DNA of 34,155 nucleotides from RPQK01 sp041946865 (GCA_041946865.1 JBHGBF010000093.1:1-34155), one strand, 5' to 3'; shown: positions 24,861 to 33,938, numbered from the stretch's first letter. Notes: a model not told the origin generated them from the sequence alone. Numbers and translations: made by a program.

Positions 24861-25793
24861 ATGGACCAGCAAACAAGACAACTATCCAGAGTCTCTGTGC
24901 CGGAGCTGGACGCGATTCTCGGGCACCCCCTGAAAGTCCTGGATGACGGCTTCGTGCGCGTCATCGACTATCTCGGCTCGGACGAATCGATCGTCCAGGC
25001 CGCTCGGGTTTCGTACGGCGCCGGCACGAAACACACCCACGAGGATCGAGGGCTGATTCGCTACCTGATGCGGCATCGCCATACCACGCCCTTCGAGATG
25101 TGCGAGATCAAGCTGCACGTCCGGGCCCCGATGGATGCCTGGCGCCAATGGATCCGGCACCGGACAGCGAATATCAATGAGTACTCGACCCGGTACTCGG
25201 TCGCCATTGACGCCTCACAGCGAACCGACCCGGCGGAGTGGCGCCAGCAGGCAGCTTCCAATCGCCAGGGAAGTGAGGGCTTCCTGGATGTGGAAAAAGG
25301 CCGGGAGCTGTCTCGAAGAGAATTTGAGCTGCAGGAAGCCGCCAGGGCTGTGTACCGTGAGAGGCTGGAGGCAGGCGTGGCCCGGGAACAGGCCCGCAAA
25401 GACCTTCCCCTGTCGACCTACACGGAGGCCTACTGGAAGACAGACCTCCACAATCTGCTGCACTTCCTCAAGCTGCGAATGGATGTGGCCGCCCAGTTCG
25501 AGATCCGATCGTACGCACAGGTCATCGGGACCCAAATCGTCAGCAAATGGTGCCCGATCACCTGGGAGGCTTTCCTCGACTACAGCGTGCATTCGATGTC
25601 GTTCTCTCGACTGGAGCTCCAGATTCTGGCGGCAATGGGAGAGGGCGAGCGCGAGAAAGCGTGTGCTCTGGCCCGGCAGTTCGCCTGGCTCAACTACGAG
25701 GACGGCCGACTTAAACGACATCGCGAGCGCATGGAATTCGAGGAGAAACTCGCGCAATTAAACCTGCGTATCCCCTGGGAGCAGGCGCCCTGA
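24861..25793 (+). CDS. thyX: Flavin-dependent thymidylate synthase ThyX
   Basis: 310 residues. It methylates dUMP to dTMP using methylenetetrahydrofolate and FAD/NADPH. The ThyX signature RHRxxxxxxxS is present as RHRTANINEYSTRYS (99-113), with Asn104 where Ser or Gly-type residues are common (RHRTASVNEYS). HTTPFEM (74-80) and a C-terminal LRMDVAAQFEIRSYA (substrate and flavin contact region) also fit. The length is longer than the compact ThyX of about 220-250 residues, with an extra segment around 120-170. RBS GGAGG (24852-24856) lies four bases before ATG. Its TGA abuts the stop of the convergent membrane-protein gene. Confidence 0.93.
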   Translation: MDQQTRQLSRVSVPELDAILGHPLKVLDDGFVRVIDYLGSDESIVQAARVSYGAGTKHTHEDRGLIRYLMRHRHTTPFEMCEIKLHVRAPMDAWRQWIRHRTANINEYSTRYSVAIDASQRTDPAEWRQQAASNRQGSEGFLDVEKGRELSRREFELQEAARAVYRERLEAGVAREQARKDLPLSTYTEAYWKTDLHNLLHFLKLRMDVAAQFEIRSYAQVIGTQIVSKWCPITWEAFLDYSVHSMSFSRLELQILAAMGEGEREKACALARQFAWLNYEDGRLKRHRERMEFEEKLAQLNLRIPWEQAP

Positions 25794-27272
25794 TCACTTG
25801 CCCGCGGCCGGCGCCTTCACCTGCGTGGTTCTCGGCAGGCGACCGATCCATAAATCCCGGGTAAAACTGGCCCATTCGAGGCCCGCAATCTGCGGTGCGC
25901 CTCCGCTATTGAAGAGCATCAGGCGATCGGCGGGCCTCATCTTCTCCACCCACGGCTGCAATGCCGAGTAGGCGCCCGGGTTCCATTGAATCCTGCGCAG
26001 GATTTTCAGATCCTCCGGCGGCATCAGGGTCGGCTCGAAACCTACCAGATAACGCCATTCGCCCCGCGGATTGCTGTAAAAGGTATCATAGAAGACCTGA
26101 TTGACATCGCTATAGACGATCCCCCCCGGATCCGGAAGCCAGTCCTTCTGCACCGGATCGGCCTGCGAGAGGTAACGCCTGGTCAGAGGTTTCGTCCACC
26201 GGCCTTCCAGGTCGCTCGAAAAGTTGAGATAGAAGACCAGTCCTCCCGCCAGGGCAAGCGCCAGCCGTTGATTCGTCAAAGCTGGAACCCGGCGCTCGGC
26301 CACGTCGTTCAGCTCGCGCGCCAACCAGGCCAAGGCTGCGACCAGCCCCCAATCCGTCCAGAAGCGCATCACCGAAAAACCGAGCACCCAACCCAGGCCC
26401 ATCAGCAGGAAGACCGGGTCACGAAGCAGCGCTTCGCGACTCCATTCGCCTCGAACGCTGCGCCACAGTAACAAAAACAGGATGGCGAGCAGGAACGCGC
26501 CTTCTCCCCCGTACGCTTGAAACTCAGCCACTACCATGTTCTGAAGTGGAGCGTCTGCAAAGGCGCGGGATGAGAGAAGCAACCCTTCCACAATAAACCG
26601 AAGCGGGGATCCTGTCAGAGAAGCGCCGATCGCAGCCCCAAGGGCCATGACGACTGCCGACCGGACCAGCACCAACCATTCCCGGGCCAAAGCGAACGCG
26701 ATGAGGGGCAGGACAAACAGGTGAGGAATGCCGTTAAACCAGGTCGAAATCGTCAACAGAAAGAGAAGCAGAGACAGCTCCGGGATTGGAAGGCGCCGGG
26801 ACTTCAGTCGCGGCCAGACCAGAAGCAATGTCATCAGGACCGCCATGGTGAAAACAAAAGGCCGGCCGAGGAATATCCGTCCAATGACCGACGGCGAAGC
26901 CGCCACCGCTGCGTAAACCAACACCAACGGCCAGACCTCAGGCCGACGCAGCCAGGGCAGCGGCGCCAGCAAAAACACCAGGGCCATCAGCACAACCGAA
27001 ACAACGACCAGGCCTTCCTGTTGGCAGCCGGTCAACCGATGAACCGCTCCTAAAAAGACGTGCCAGCCTTCGTGGCGATCGGTGATCATGTCCGGCCGCA
27101 AGACGACGATCTCCTGCCAGCTCTTCCCTGACACCACTTTTGCGGCGTGGCGCAGGGCATCGTCACTGGGGAGGTAACCATAGGAGATGATTTTGAGGCA
27201 GGTCAGCAAAAGCGCACAAACGACGATTACGAGCACCAGAGAGCGGACGATGGGAGGCCGAGAGTCTTTCAT
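25794..27272 (-). CDS. Polytopic membrane protein, possible GT-C glycosyltransferase
   Basis: 492 residues, ten or more predicted membrane helices (first at 11-30), and a soluble C-terminal part after about residue 365. Just after the first helix is YGYLPSDDALRHAAKVVSG (31-49), an acidic pair in the position where GT-C enzymes carry their catalytic Asp. No closer family is recognised, and the GT-C suggestion is an inference from topology and this motif. GGAGG lies close to the ATG. It is convergent with thyX with no spacer: the two stops form TGATCA. It is divergent from the DUF4097 gene (138-bp spacer in which I see only the latter's RBS). Confidence 0.65.
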   Translation of the reverse strand: MKDSRPPIVRSLVLVIVVCALLLTCLKIISYGYLPSDDALRHAAKVVSGKSWQEIVVLRPDMITDRHEGWHVFLGAVHRLTGCQQEGLVVVSVVLMALVFLLAPLPWLRRPEVWPLVLVYAAVAASPSVIGRIFLGRPFVFTMAVLMTLLLVWPRLKSRRLPIPELSLLLFLLTISTWFNGIPHLFVLPLIAFALAREWLVLVRSAVVMALGAAIGASLTGSPLRFIVEGLLLSSRAFADAPLQNMVVAEFQAYGGEGAFLLAILFLLLWRSVRGEWSREALLRDPVFLLMGLGWVLGFSVMRFWTDWGLVAALAWLARELNDVAERRVPALTNQRLALALAGGLVFYLNFSSDLEGRWTKPLTRRYLSQADPVQKDWLPDPGGIVYSDVNQVFYDTFYSNPRGEWRYLVGFEPTLMPPEDLKILRRIQWNPGAYSALQPWVEKMRPADRLMLFNSGGAPQIAGLEWASFTRDLWIGRLPRTTQVKAPAAGK

Positions 27273-27410
27273 ATCCCTCCATGACTCCGGCAGCGAACAC
27301 TAACACAGGGCCGGGAATGACGCAACGAAGCGCAAACGGATAAATGCCGCCTGAGGCCGAACCTTCTTTTCCTGGAATCCGTACTTCATCAACAGACGGA
27401 GGAGAAAAGG

Positions 27411-28418
27411 ATGAGAGGATTTGTGTGCAAGTTGTCTGGGCTTGGACTGTTGACTCTCTTGACAGCCTGCGGGATGGAGTCGATTGCCTGGGAGGGCACC
27501 GATGACACGGTCGACCGGACTTTCGAGGTCAGTCCGGGCGGTCAGCTGAACGTGGATTCGGATTTGGGCTCGATCGAAGTCAGAACCGCGGCCGCGAATC
27601 GCGTGGATGTCCACATCGTTCGATCAGCCAACACTCGAAATGCCGAGCGGGCCTCGGAAATTCTCAAGGACGTGAACATTGAGATGGACCAGTCAGGTAA
27701 TACTGTCAATGTGCGTGCGAGGGTCCCCAACCGGGGCTGGTGGAATCGGAACCAGAACATTCGCCTGCAATTCCTGATCACTGTTCCCAGGGAGTTCAAC
27801 GTGGATCTGAGAACATCCGGCGGGGGAATTACCGTGACCGACCTTGACGGCAAGGCCAGCGCGAGAACGTCAGGAGGCGGACTCCACTTCGGCCGGATTC
27901 AGGGACCGGTCTTCGGCCGGACTTCCGGAGGCGGAATCGAGCTGCAAGGCTGCACCGGCCATGCCGACGTCGAGACATCCGGCGGCGGCATCGAGATCGG
28001 AGACGTGGAGGGCGACGTCACTGCCTCGACTTCCGGCGGACCGATCAGCATTGCGCGCGCCAGGGGCCGAGTCAGAGCGGAGACCTCAGGCGGCGGCATC
28101 CGCATCGACGAGGTCCAGGGCACCTTGAAGGCATCCACTTCCGGGGGCGGCATTACCGCTACGATATCCGAACAGCCCCAAGGCGACTGTCATCTGGAAA
28201 CTTCGGGCGGAAGCGTCGAAGTACGGCTGGCCGATAACATCGGTGTCGAGCTCGACGCCAAGACCAGCGGCGGCCGGGTGCGGACCGACTTCCCCATTAC
28301 CAACCCGCTCGAGAAGGAGAAGGACAGCCTGCGGATGCCGCTTAACGGCGGCGGCCCGGCGCTGGTTCTCAGAACCTCCGGCGGCGGCATCGAAGTCTCC
28401 AGGATGAAAGGCCGATAA
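27411..28418 (+). CDS. DUF4097-family beta-repeat lipoprotein
   Basis: 335 residues. A short signal with lipobox LTAC (Cys20) predicts a lipoprotein. Residues 30-130 resemble the start of DUF4097 proteins (FEVSPGGQLNVDSDLGSIEV). From residue 134 there are ten TSGG motifs. The first seven recur every 18 residues (134, 152, 170, 188, 206, 224, 242), then two at 21-residue spacing (263, 284) and a final one at 321. Each unit reads xTSGGGIxIxxxxGxxxA, a regular stacked beta-solenoid. The function of DUF4097 is not established; members often accompany envelope-stress or anti-sigma genes, but none is seen here. RBS GGAGG is eight bases upstream. The downstream spacer begins with an inverted heptamer array. 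Confidence 0.85.
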   Translation: MRGFVCKLSGLGLLTLLTACGMESIAWEGTDDTVDRTFEVSPGGQLNVDSDLGSIEVRTAAANRVDVHIVRSANTRNAERASEILKDVNIEMDQSGNTVNVRARVPNRGWWNRNQNIRLQFLITVPREFNVDLRTSGGGITVTDLDGKASARTSGGGLHFGRIQGPVFGRTSGGGIELQGCTGHADVETSGGGIEIGDVEGDVTASTSGGPISIARARGRVRAETSGGGIRIDEVQGTLKASTSGGGITATISEQPQGDCHLETSGGSVEVRLADNIGVELDAKTSGGRVRTDFPITNPLEKEKDSLRMPLNGGGPALVLRTSGGGIEVSRMKGR

Positions 28419-28422
28419 GCAG

Positions 28423-28584
28423 GAAAGACAAGGATGAAGGATGAAGGATGAAGGATGAAAGGATAAAGGAAAGCAAGGATGAAGCGGAGGACGAAGAGGT
28501 GGCAAGTTACTTCGCCCTGGTTTCCTCACCCTTCATGCTTGTTTCTCCCCATCCTTCATCCTTCATCCTTCATCCTTGTCTTTC
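28423..28584. repeat. Inverted pair of heptamer arrays (35-bp perfect arms)
   Basis: The left arm (28423-28457) and right arm (28550-28584) are perfect 35-base reverse complements. Each contains four tandem copies of the 7-mer AGGATGA (in the right arm, its complement TCATCCT) after a shared GAAAGACA flank. The loop of 92 bases also contains decayed copies (AGGATAA, CAAGGATGAAG and, on the other strand, CTTCATGC). The left arm starts five bases after the DUF4097 stop and the right arm ends 45 bases before the next ATG, so the element fills the 211-bp spacer. Transcribed, it would form a very stable stem and could act as a terminator or mRNA stabiliser. Confidence 0.95.
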
Positions 28585-28629
28585 GCTCTACACCTGGTTT
28601 CATGTTCCCGTTAGAATTGTTGGAGATCC

Positions 28630-29946
28630 ATGGCCCAGGATTTTGAGCCGCTTCTGTCTTCTTCCGACCCGAAACAGTTCACGGCCGCATTCCGGCTTCT
28701 CCAGCAGGCCTATCCCAGCACCGACGCCTTGCTCGCTGATCTCGTCTCCCGAGTGGCCCCGACGCTTCACGAACCTCTTTACGATCGTGATCCTCGCGGC
28801 TTCTACGGCATCACCTGCGCCGGCCTCACTGAAAAACTGCTCCCCGAATCCAAACACTGGCGTCCTTACGCGCAGCAGCTCTGGGCGCTAAGGAAGCAAA
28901 GGAGAAGAATTCCCATCAGTCTCGAACCTCTGGGTACCGCTTCCGAGGCAACGGCGGAGGAACGCTGGAGGCGCTTTGCCGAGATCTACCGCTCCGATTT
29001 CCGGGCGGCGCTCGAAATCTTCCGTACCTTCTTTTGCAGTGCGGCCGATCGCGACTTGTTTCGGGCGCGCACGCTCATGCGGGCGCTGCAAGACATGGCT
29101 TTTGGAGGACACAAGTTCAACTACATGGCCCAGTCGTGGCTGGTCGCGGAAAGGCTGGGCCTGAAGTACGCTGCCGGCGCTCTCGTTGGGCCGCTTCACC
29201 TCCTTGCCGTCGCCGACGAAGAGCCGGCCGCTCTCGAACACTTCCAACCCGAACCGCGCAGAACCGCCAGGTCGAGTCGACTCGCCGCCGCACCAGAAGA
29301 CGTGGTTGAGACACTGGTTTTTGGCGCCGAGCAAGACGCTTTAGAGATTCTCGGCCGGTTGCAGGCAAGCGCTGAGACCGGACAAAGGAAAGTCTTCGAC
29401 CATTTGCTCCTGGCCGCGGCACAGACCCTGGCCTGCGCCGCTCGTAACCGATGGCTGCCCGCCGTTCGCGCGTTTCACAGTGCCTTTCTTTGTCAGGAAT
29501 GTTTGACCTGGTTTGAGCCCGAGGACCGGGCTTCGGCCGTGCTCCTGGCGGGACTGATCATAAACCGGGCCGCCAGGGAATGCCACGCCGACGCGAAGGC
29601 CCCTGCGCTGGACGAGACCATTAAGGTGCTATGCCCGACCAAACCCTTTGAGGTCCTGAAGAGCGTGATCAGCCATAGCGACCCGTACGCTTCGGCCACC
29701 GCCGTCTACGCCATTCTGGGGATGGACGATCATGCCAGGCAAGAGTTGTTCCAGACGCTGCTGGCCCAAGCCTTGAAGAACGACGGTGACATATGTTGGG
29801 GACACGATATTCTCTTCGTCTCGGAGACCTGGCAGGCATACATGCGCTCGGATTCGCCAAAACGCGAGCTCTTTCCGGCAAGCGCCGGTTTTCTGCTGGG
29901 ACAGGTCCTGAAAAAGTACACGCTGGCAGCCGAATACGGGGTGTAG
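28630..29946 (+). CDS. Unrecognised alpha-helical protein with two GH-x8-W motifs
   Basis: 438 residues, soluble, no signal peptide, mostly helical by composition (many Ala, Leu, Arg, Glu). I do not recognise a family with confidence. Two similar eleven-residue segments stand out: GHKFNYMAQSW (160-170) and GHDILFVSETW (391-401), each Gly-His, eight residues, Trp, with aromatics between. Other histidines lie at 190 (GPLHLLAV) and in VISHSDPYASA. The spacing suggests an internal duplication or a two-histidine metal or cofactor site, but that is inference. GGAG lies four bases before the ATG. It converges with the next gene, with 16 bp between the stops. Confidence 0.6.
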   Translation: MAQDFEPLLSSSDPKQFTAAFRLLQQAYPSTDALLADLVSRVAPTLHEPLYDRDPRGFYGITCAGLTEKLLPESKHWRPYAQQLWALRKQRRRIPISLEPLGTASEATAEERWRRFAEIYRSDFRAALEIFRTFFCSAADRDLFRARTLMRALQDMAFGGHKFNYMAQSWLVAERLGLKYAAGALVGPLHLLAVADEEPAALEHFQPEPRRTARSSRLAAAPEDVVETLVFGAEQDALEILGRLQASAETGQRKVFDHLLLAAAQTLACAARNRWLPAVRAFHSAFLCQECLTWFEPEDRASAVLLAGLIINRAARECHADAKAPALDETIKVLCPTKPFEVLKSVISHSDPYASATAVYAILGMDDHARQELFQTLLAQALKNDGDICWGHDILFVSETWQAYMRSDSPKRELFPASAGFLLGQVLKKYTLAAEYGV

Positions 29947-29962
29947 GGGAGAACCGATTCGC

Positions 29963-31891
29963 TTAATCCCCTTCCTCAAACAGATGCGCGTCACCCCAGG
30001 TCTGCTCGAGGTCCCCGCTCAAGACCGCCGCTGATGATCTCAGCTCCGGCGGGCAAAGAAGGTGAAAGAAAACAAAGATGGGCAGGTCGATGCCCAGATC
30101 GAACGATTTCAGCACATAAGTGTTTTCTTCTCTCTTCCAGTGCTCTAAGAGAGCCAGGAAGCGCTTGACCGCCCGGTATCTCTGAACCACAAGGGTCCTT
30201 TCTGTTTCCGTCCGGTTGGCTACTGGATACCTTGTGGCCAGATCGGCCTGAACCGGGTCTCGGTCAATCAGGGATCGCAGGCCCGGATAGTCGATCCAGT
30301 CTCGCCAGAACGAGGCGCCCGTGTACTTGTCGGGATCCGCCAGTTCCAGGGCACGCACCAGCGCCTTCCATTTCTGCGGCTGGCCGGCGAGCTTGACTTC
30401 CTCCAGACCCGGCCTTGAAAATCTGGTGCCCAGCAGCAACTGGACGCGGACTGGAAAGACCGATTTCGGCGGCACGGTAAACTGGCGGATGATCCCGCTA
30501 TGCAGGGCCATCCTTAGAAACGATCGCAGGCGCTCCCGGCCCAGCCGGCCCTCGATTGCCCAGCTCCAGAAAGCCGACGCTGTTTCCCTTCCCCGACTGG
30601 TGGTCTCCCGACTGACCAGACTCAGAAACTGAATCCCATCCCAACGGTACGCCGTTTTTTGGAGCGACTCGCACTCCTCCAGGACTATTTCGCCCGTCGG
30701 ACCGACGGTTACGGTCTTTTTGCTTTCGCGCTGCCGAATGTCCCTGAGCTTCAGCCAGTCGAGAAAAGTCAGGTCAAGCGACAAGCTTTTGCCCCTGGCA
30801 AACTCGAACCTGCTAGTCACTTCCAGCCCGGGAGCCGGATTTGGGATACGTCCCTGGAGCAATCGACAGTAAGTCGGGGCAAATTCGGAAAGGCTCGGCT
30901 CGCGCCAAACGGCGTGTAGGATGCTCTTTTCGTTCTTCCACCCTGCCCGGGAAACCGACAGGCCGACCCGCAACCGCCGGGTCAAGGCCTCCTCGCAAAT
31001 CCGGTTCAAGCGGGACACAACCGGCTGGCCGAGCGCCTCGGAGACCACTTCCAATGGCTCGGGCTCCTTGAGACCCAGATGATCGAAGCGGATCGGCTCT
31101 TTCAACTGAACGCCCACAAAGAATCCGCCGGTCGTTCGGCGCGACCGGTCACGGGACAGATGAAAAACCAATTGTCCGCGATGCCTGCGCAATTGGAGCG
31201 CAAACTGACCCTCTTCCCGGAAGACCAGGGAGGCGCTCAAGCCGGCCATTCCGGCGAGCTGTTTCTGAAAATCCACCAGAGGAACTGAGCCCGGAATCCT
31301 CCGGACCGCCCCGATCCCCCACGAAACCTCGGCCTCGAGTTGAGCATGGCCTTCCCAACGCCATCGCACGACTTCCCGCTCAGCCATCTGTTGCACTTCT
31401 GCCGGGTTAAACGGATCCCGGTATCGTTGCCAGGCGGCCTTCAGCCCGGCGGCAATCGACAAGGGCTCTGAAAAGAGGCAGACCCAGGACTGGTACAACC
31501 GGGTACCGGCCCGTAAACCAAGCAAAGGCCAGCCGCCCGGTTCGCCGCTCAACGAGCCTTCCGCTCTGGCTTCGATGTCCCACTGCACGCCGAAATGGCC
31601 AGCCGGAACGCGAAAGTTGCCGAGAAACGGATTCCCGGCAAACAGCAGCAGGCCCCGGATTTCGCCTTCGGGCGAAAGTCTCCAGCGCAGCCCTGCCGCC
31701 GACCTTCCTGAAACAGAGGCACGAGGCCTGAATCGAAATTCAATCGGTTTCTTCTGCCTGACCAGGCTCAACGGAAAGAGATCGAGAGCGGCGCTGAAGT
31801 GGCTTTGGACCAGATGGACCTCGACCTGGGACCCCTCGAGAAACCTCGAATAGCCCTCCTCCAGCCGCCACCTGATAGTGGGGCGAGTCAT
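29963..31891 (-). CDS. Large unrecognised protein, beta-rich, no signal peptide
   Basis: 642 residues from the ATG at 31891; a frame extending to 31951 adds 20 unconvincing residues. There is no clear membrane segment apart from a hydrophobic stretch LPIFVFFHLLCPPEL near the C-terminus. The first 300 residues are rich in alternating hydrophobic, Arg and Trp residues (FRFRPRASVSG, WRLSPEGEIRG, VQWDIEARAEGSL), as in beta-sheet domains. A helical, charged stretch follows (EALTRRLRVGLSV and later). The C-terminal third contains WKALVRALELADPDKYTG and RAVKRFLALLEHWKREENTYV. No known family is recognised. It is paired convergently with the unknown gene at 28630, and a joint role cannot be inferred from orientation alone. 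Confidence 0.6.
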   Translation of the reverse strand: MTRPTIRWRLEEGYSRFLEGSQVEVHLVQSHFSAALDLFPLSLVRQKKPIEFRFRPRASVSGRSAAGLRWRLSPEGEIRGLLLFAGNPFLGNFRVPAGHFGVQWDIEARAEGSLSGEPGGWPLLGLRAGTRLYQSWVCLFSEPLSIAAGLKAAWQRYRDPFNPAEVQQMAEREVVRWRWEGHAQLEAEVSWGIGAVRRIPGSVPLVDFQKQLAGMAGLSASLVFREEGQFALQLRRHRGQLVFHLSRDRSRRTTGGFFVGVQLKEPIRFDHLGLKEPEPLEVVSEALGQPVVSRLNRICEEALTRRLRVGLSVSRAGWKNEKSILHAVWREPSLSEFAPTYCRLLQGRIPNPAPGLEVTSRFEFARGKSLSLDLTFLDWLKLRDIRQRESKKTVTVGPTGEIVLEECESLQKTAYRWDGIQFLSLVSRETTSRGRETASAFWSWAIEGRLGRERLRSFLRMALHSGIIRQFTVPPKSVFPVRVQLLLGTRFSRPGLEEVKLAGQPQKWKALVRALELADPDKYTGASFWRDWIDYPGLRSLIDRDPVQADLATRYPVANRTETERTLVVQRYRAVKRFLALLEHWKREENTYVLKSFDLGIDLPIFVFFHLLCPPELRSSAAVLSGDLEQTWGDAHLFEEGD

Positions 31892-32036
31892 GGCCTGAAG
31901 ATAACACTTCGGGACTGACAGCCGGTTTACCCCCGATCTTCGAGCGGACAACCATTGTTGCGCCGCTGACCCGAGTCGACTACCATAAGCGCGGGGAAGA
32001 AAGCCGCTCTCAGTCAGGGAGTGCCGGGAACACGCG

Positions 32037-33938
32037 ATGCCATCAAATCCTTCCGCTTCAGCGGGATCTGGCTTAATAGAACCCCCCGTCCCCTCGACAG
32101 TCCGTACATCGAAGAGTCCCCCGGGAGATTCCAGCCGACGTCGGAGTGTTCTCGACTGGCTTGGGCTGGTCCTCGTCCTCTCGGTCTTCGTGGCGCTGAC
32201 GTGGTGGACCTGGAGAAAATGGCCGGATGTGCTCCTCGATTTTGGAATGCAGCTCTACGTCCCCTGGCAACTGGCTTCCGGCAAAGTCCTCCATCGTGAC
32301 CTGATGTACCTGACCGGAGGTCCACTTAGCCAATATCTTCACGCGGCGGTTTTTGGCGCGTTCGGTGTTTCGTTTACCGCCCTGGTAGTTTTCAACCTTT
32401 GCCTCGTGCTTCTGTTGGTGGTTCTGCTGTACCGGCTCTTCCTCTCGGTGGCCGATCGGTGGACAGCGACACTGATTTGCCTGGTCACGTTGTGTGTATT
32501 CTCTTTCTCCCAGTACGTTGGCATCAGCAACTACACGTATGTTTGCCCGTATTCTTATGAGACCTTCCACGGACTCGTGCTGTCCGTCGGGTCCCTTGGC
32601 TGTTTGTATCGTTGGATCAAGAGTCGACGATCGCTGTGGGCCTTGGCGGCCGGGACCTGCGCCGGGGCCGTTTTCCTGACTAAGCCGGATCTCTACCTGG
32701 CTCTCTTGACCGCTCTGGTCGCTGCGATACTGATTTACTGGATGATCCCTGGTTCGCGCTTTCGCGCCCGGGTAACAGCCACCGCCTTAGTACTGGCCGG
32801 CCACGCGGCGCCGTTGGCTGCGTTCCTGGTCTATTACACGTGCGTATGGAATTTCCGCGGAGGGCTCCGGGCCGTTGCGGCTGCCTGGGTGCCCCTACTG
32901 ACGACGTCCGTGCCACAAAACGCCTTTTACAAGTGGTGTCTGGGCTTGGACCGTCCCTCGCACAACCTCGTACTCTCGCTCGAGTATTTTGCTGGATTCT
33001 GCCTGATAACGGCTTTCCTGGCCTTATGTTCACGGTACTTCATCGGTCGCCGCATCACAAGGACCTCGCTGCTGGCAGTGCTCCTTGTGGTCTTGATCTA
33101 TCTGGCCGTTGACCTGTTCCCCTGGATACAGTGCGGGCGGCCTTTGGCGCCTTTGATGTTGCTTGGTTGCGCGTTCATCGCCGGCAAATGGTGGATACTC
33201 AAGCATTCTGCCGCAGGCGAAGCTCTCGTTCTGCCTTTGCTGTGGTCAATGTTCGCGCTTGTTCTGTTGACGAAGATGGGATTGAACACCCGCATCTGGC
33301 ACTACGGATTCTATCTCGCCATGCCGGCCGTAGTGTTCGCCGTTTATGGCCTTGTCTGGATGGTGCCCCGGGAGGCGCGCAAATTCGGCGTCAATACGGT
33401 TGTTTTCCGCCTGCTGATCACCGTTTTCCTGGCCATCGGGACGTTCGATCTCCTGATGTTCTCCAATCGCTTCTATCAGATGAAGAATCTTGATGTTGGG
33501 GAAGGTGCAGATCGAATCGTCACGTACGATGCTCGGCTGGCGTCCGCGTGTGAAGGCATTCGTCAGACCGTGAGCTGGCTTCGAAAGAATACTACGAGAA
33601 CGCGCACCGTTGCGGCTCTGCCCGAGGCCACGATCATCAACTATCTCGCCCGCCGAGCTAATCCCACCCCCTTCCCGGTCCTTCCACCGACCGAGTTTCA
33701 GGCGCACGGTGAACCGAAGATACTCGCAGCTTACCAGCGCACCCCGCCGGACTTCTTAGTGCTCGTGCATCGCGACAATACTGAGTTCGGGGTTAGGAAT
33801 TTCGGACAGGAACCAGGCTTTGGTCTGGGGATGATGCAATGGATCCGGGCGAACTACTCGCCCGTATGGCAGTACGGCTCTGAACCGCTTCGGACTCGAG
33901 AATTCGGTATCAGTGTCTTAGCCCGCAAGGGTCGATGA
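32037..33938 (+). CDS. GT-C-like polytopic membrane glycosyltransferase
   Basis: 633 residues. A hydrophilic Ser/Pro-rich N-terminal tail (1-38) is followed by about eleven to twelve membrane helices, and a soluble C-terminal domain after about residue 490. The first loop reads LLDFGMQLYVPWQLASGKVLHRDLMYLTGGPLSQYLHA (66-103, with Asp68 after helix 1), a pattern typical of ArnT/PMT-type GT-C enzymes that use polyprenyl-phosphate sugars. The donor and acceptor are unknown. The C-terminal part (RTRTVAALPEATIINYLARR, PTPFPVLPPTEF) matches the periplasmic domain seen in related uncharacterised dolichyl-phosphate-mannose-type proteins. The tail before helix 1 is long, and a later start is possible. 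Confidence 0.75.
   Translation: MPSNPSASAGSGLIEPPVPSTVRTSKSPPGDSSRRRSVLDWLGLVLVLSVFVALTWWTWRKWPDVLLDFGMQLYVPWQLASGKVLHRDLMYLTGGPLSQYLHAAVFGAFGVSFTALVVFNLCLVLLLVVLLYRLFLSVADRWTATLICLVTLCVFSFSQYVGISNYTYVCPYSYETFHGLVLSVGSLGCLYRWIKSRRSLWALAAGTCAGAVFLTKPDLYLALLTALVAAILIYWMIPGSRFRARVTATALVLAGHAAPLAAFLVYYTCVWNFRGGLRAVAAAWVPLLTTSVPQNAFYKWCLGLDRPSHNLVLSLEYFAGFCLITAFLALCSRYFIGRRITRTSLLAVLLVVLIYLAVDLFPWIQCGRPLAPLMLLGCAFIAGKWWILKHSAAGEALVLPLLWSMFALVLLTKMGLNTRIWHYGFYLAMPAVVFAVYGLVWMVPREARKFGVNTVVFRLLITVFLAIGTFDLLMFSNRFYQMKNLDVGEGADRIVTYDARLASACEGIRQTVSWLRKNTTRTRTVAALPEATIINYLARRANPTPFPVLPPTEFQAHGEPKILAAYQRTPPDFLVLVHRDNTEFGVRNFGQEPGFGLGMMQWIRANYSPVWQYGSEPLRTREFGISVLARKGR

Noticed and set aside
29034..29309. 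Other-frame ORFs within the 28630 gene suggesting a frameshift
   Set aside because: The main frame is continuous from RBS to stop with uniform composition; the alternatives are Arg/Ser-rich shadows.
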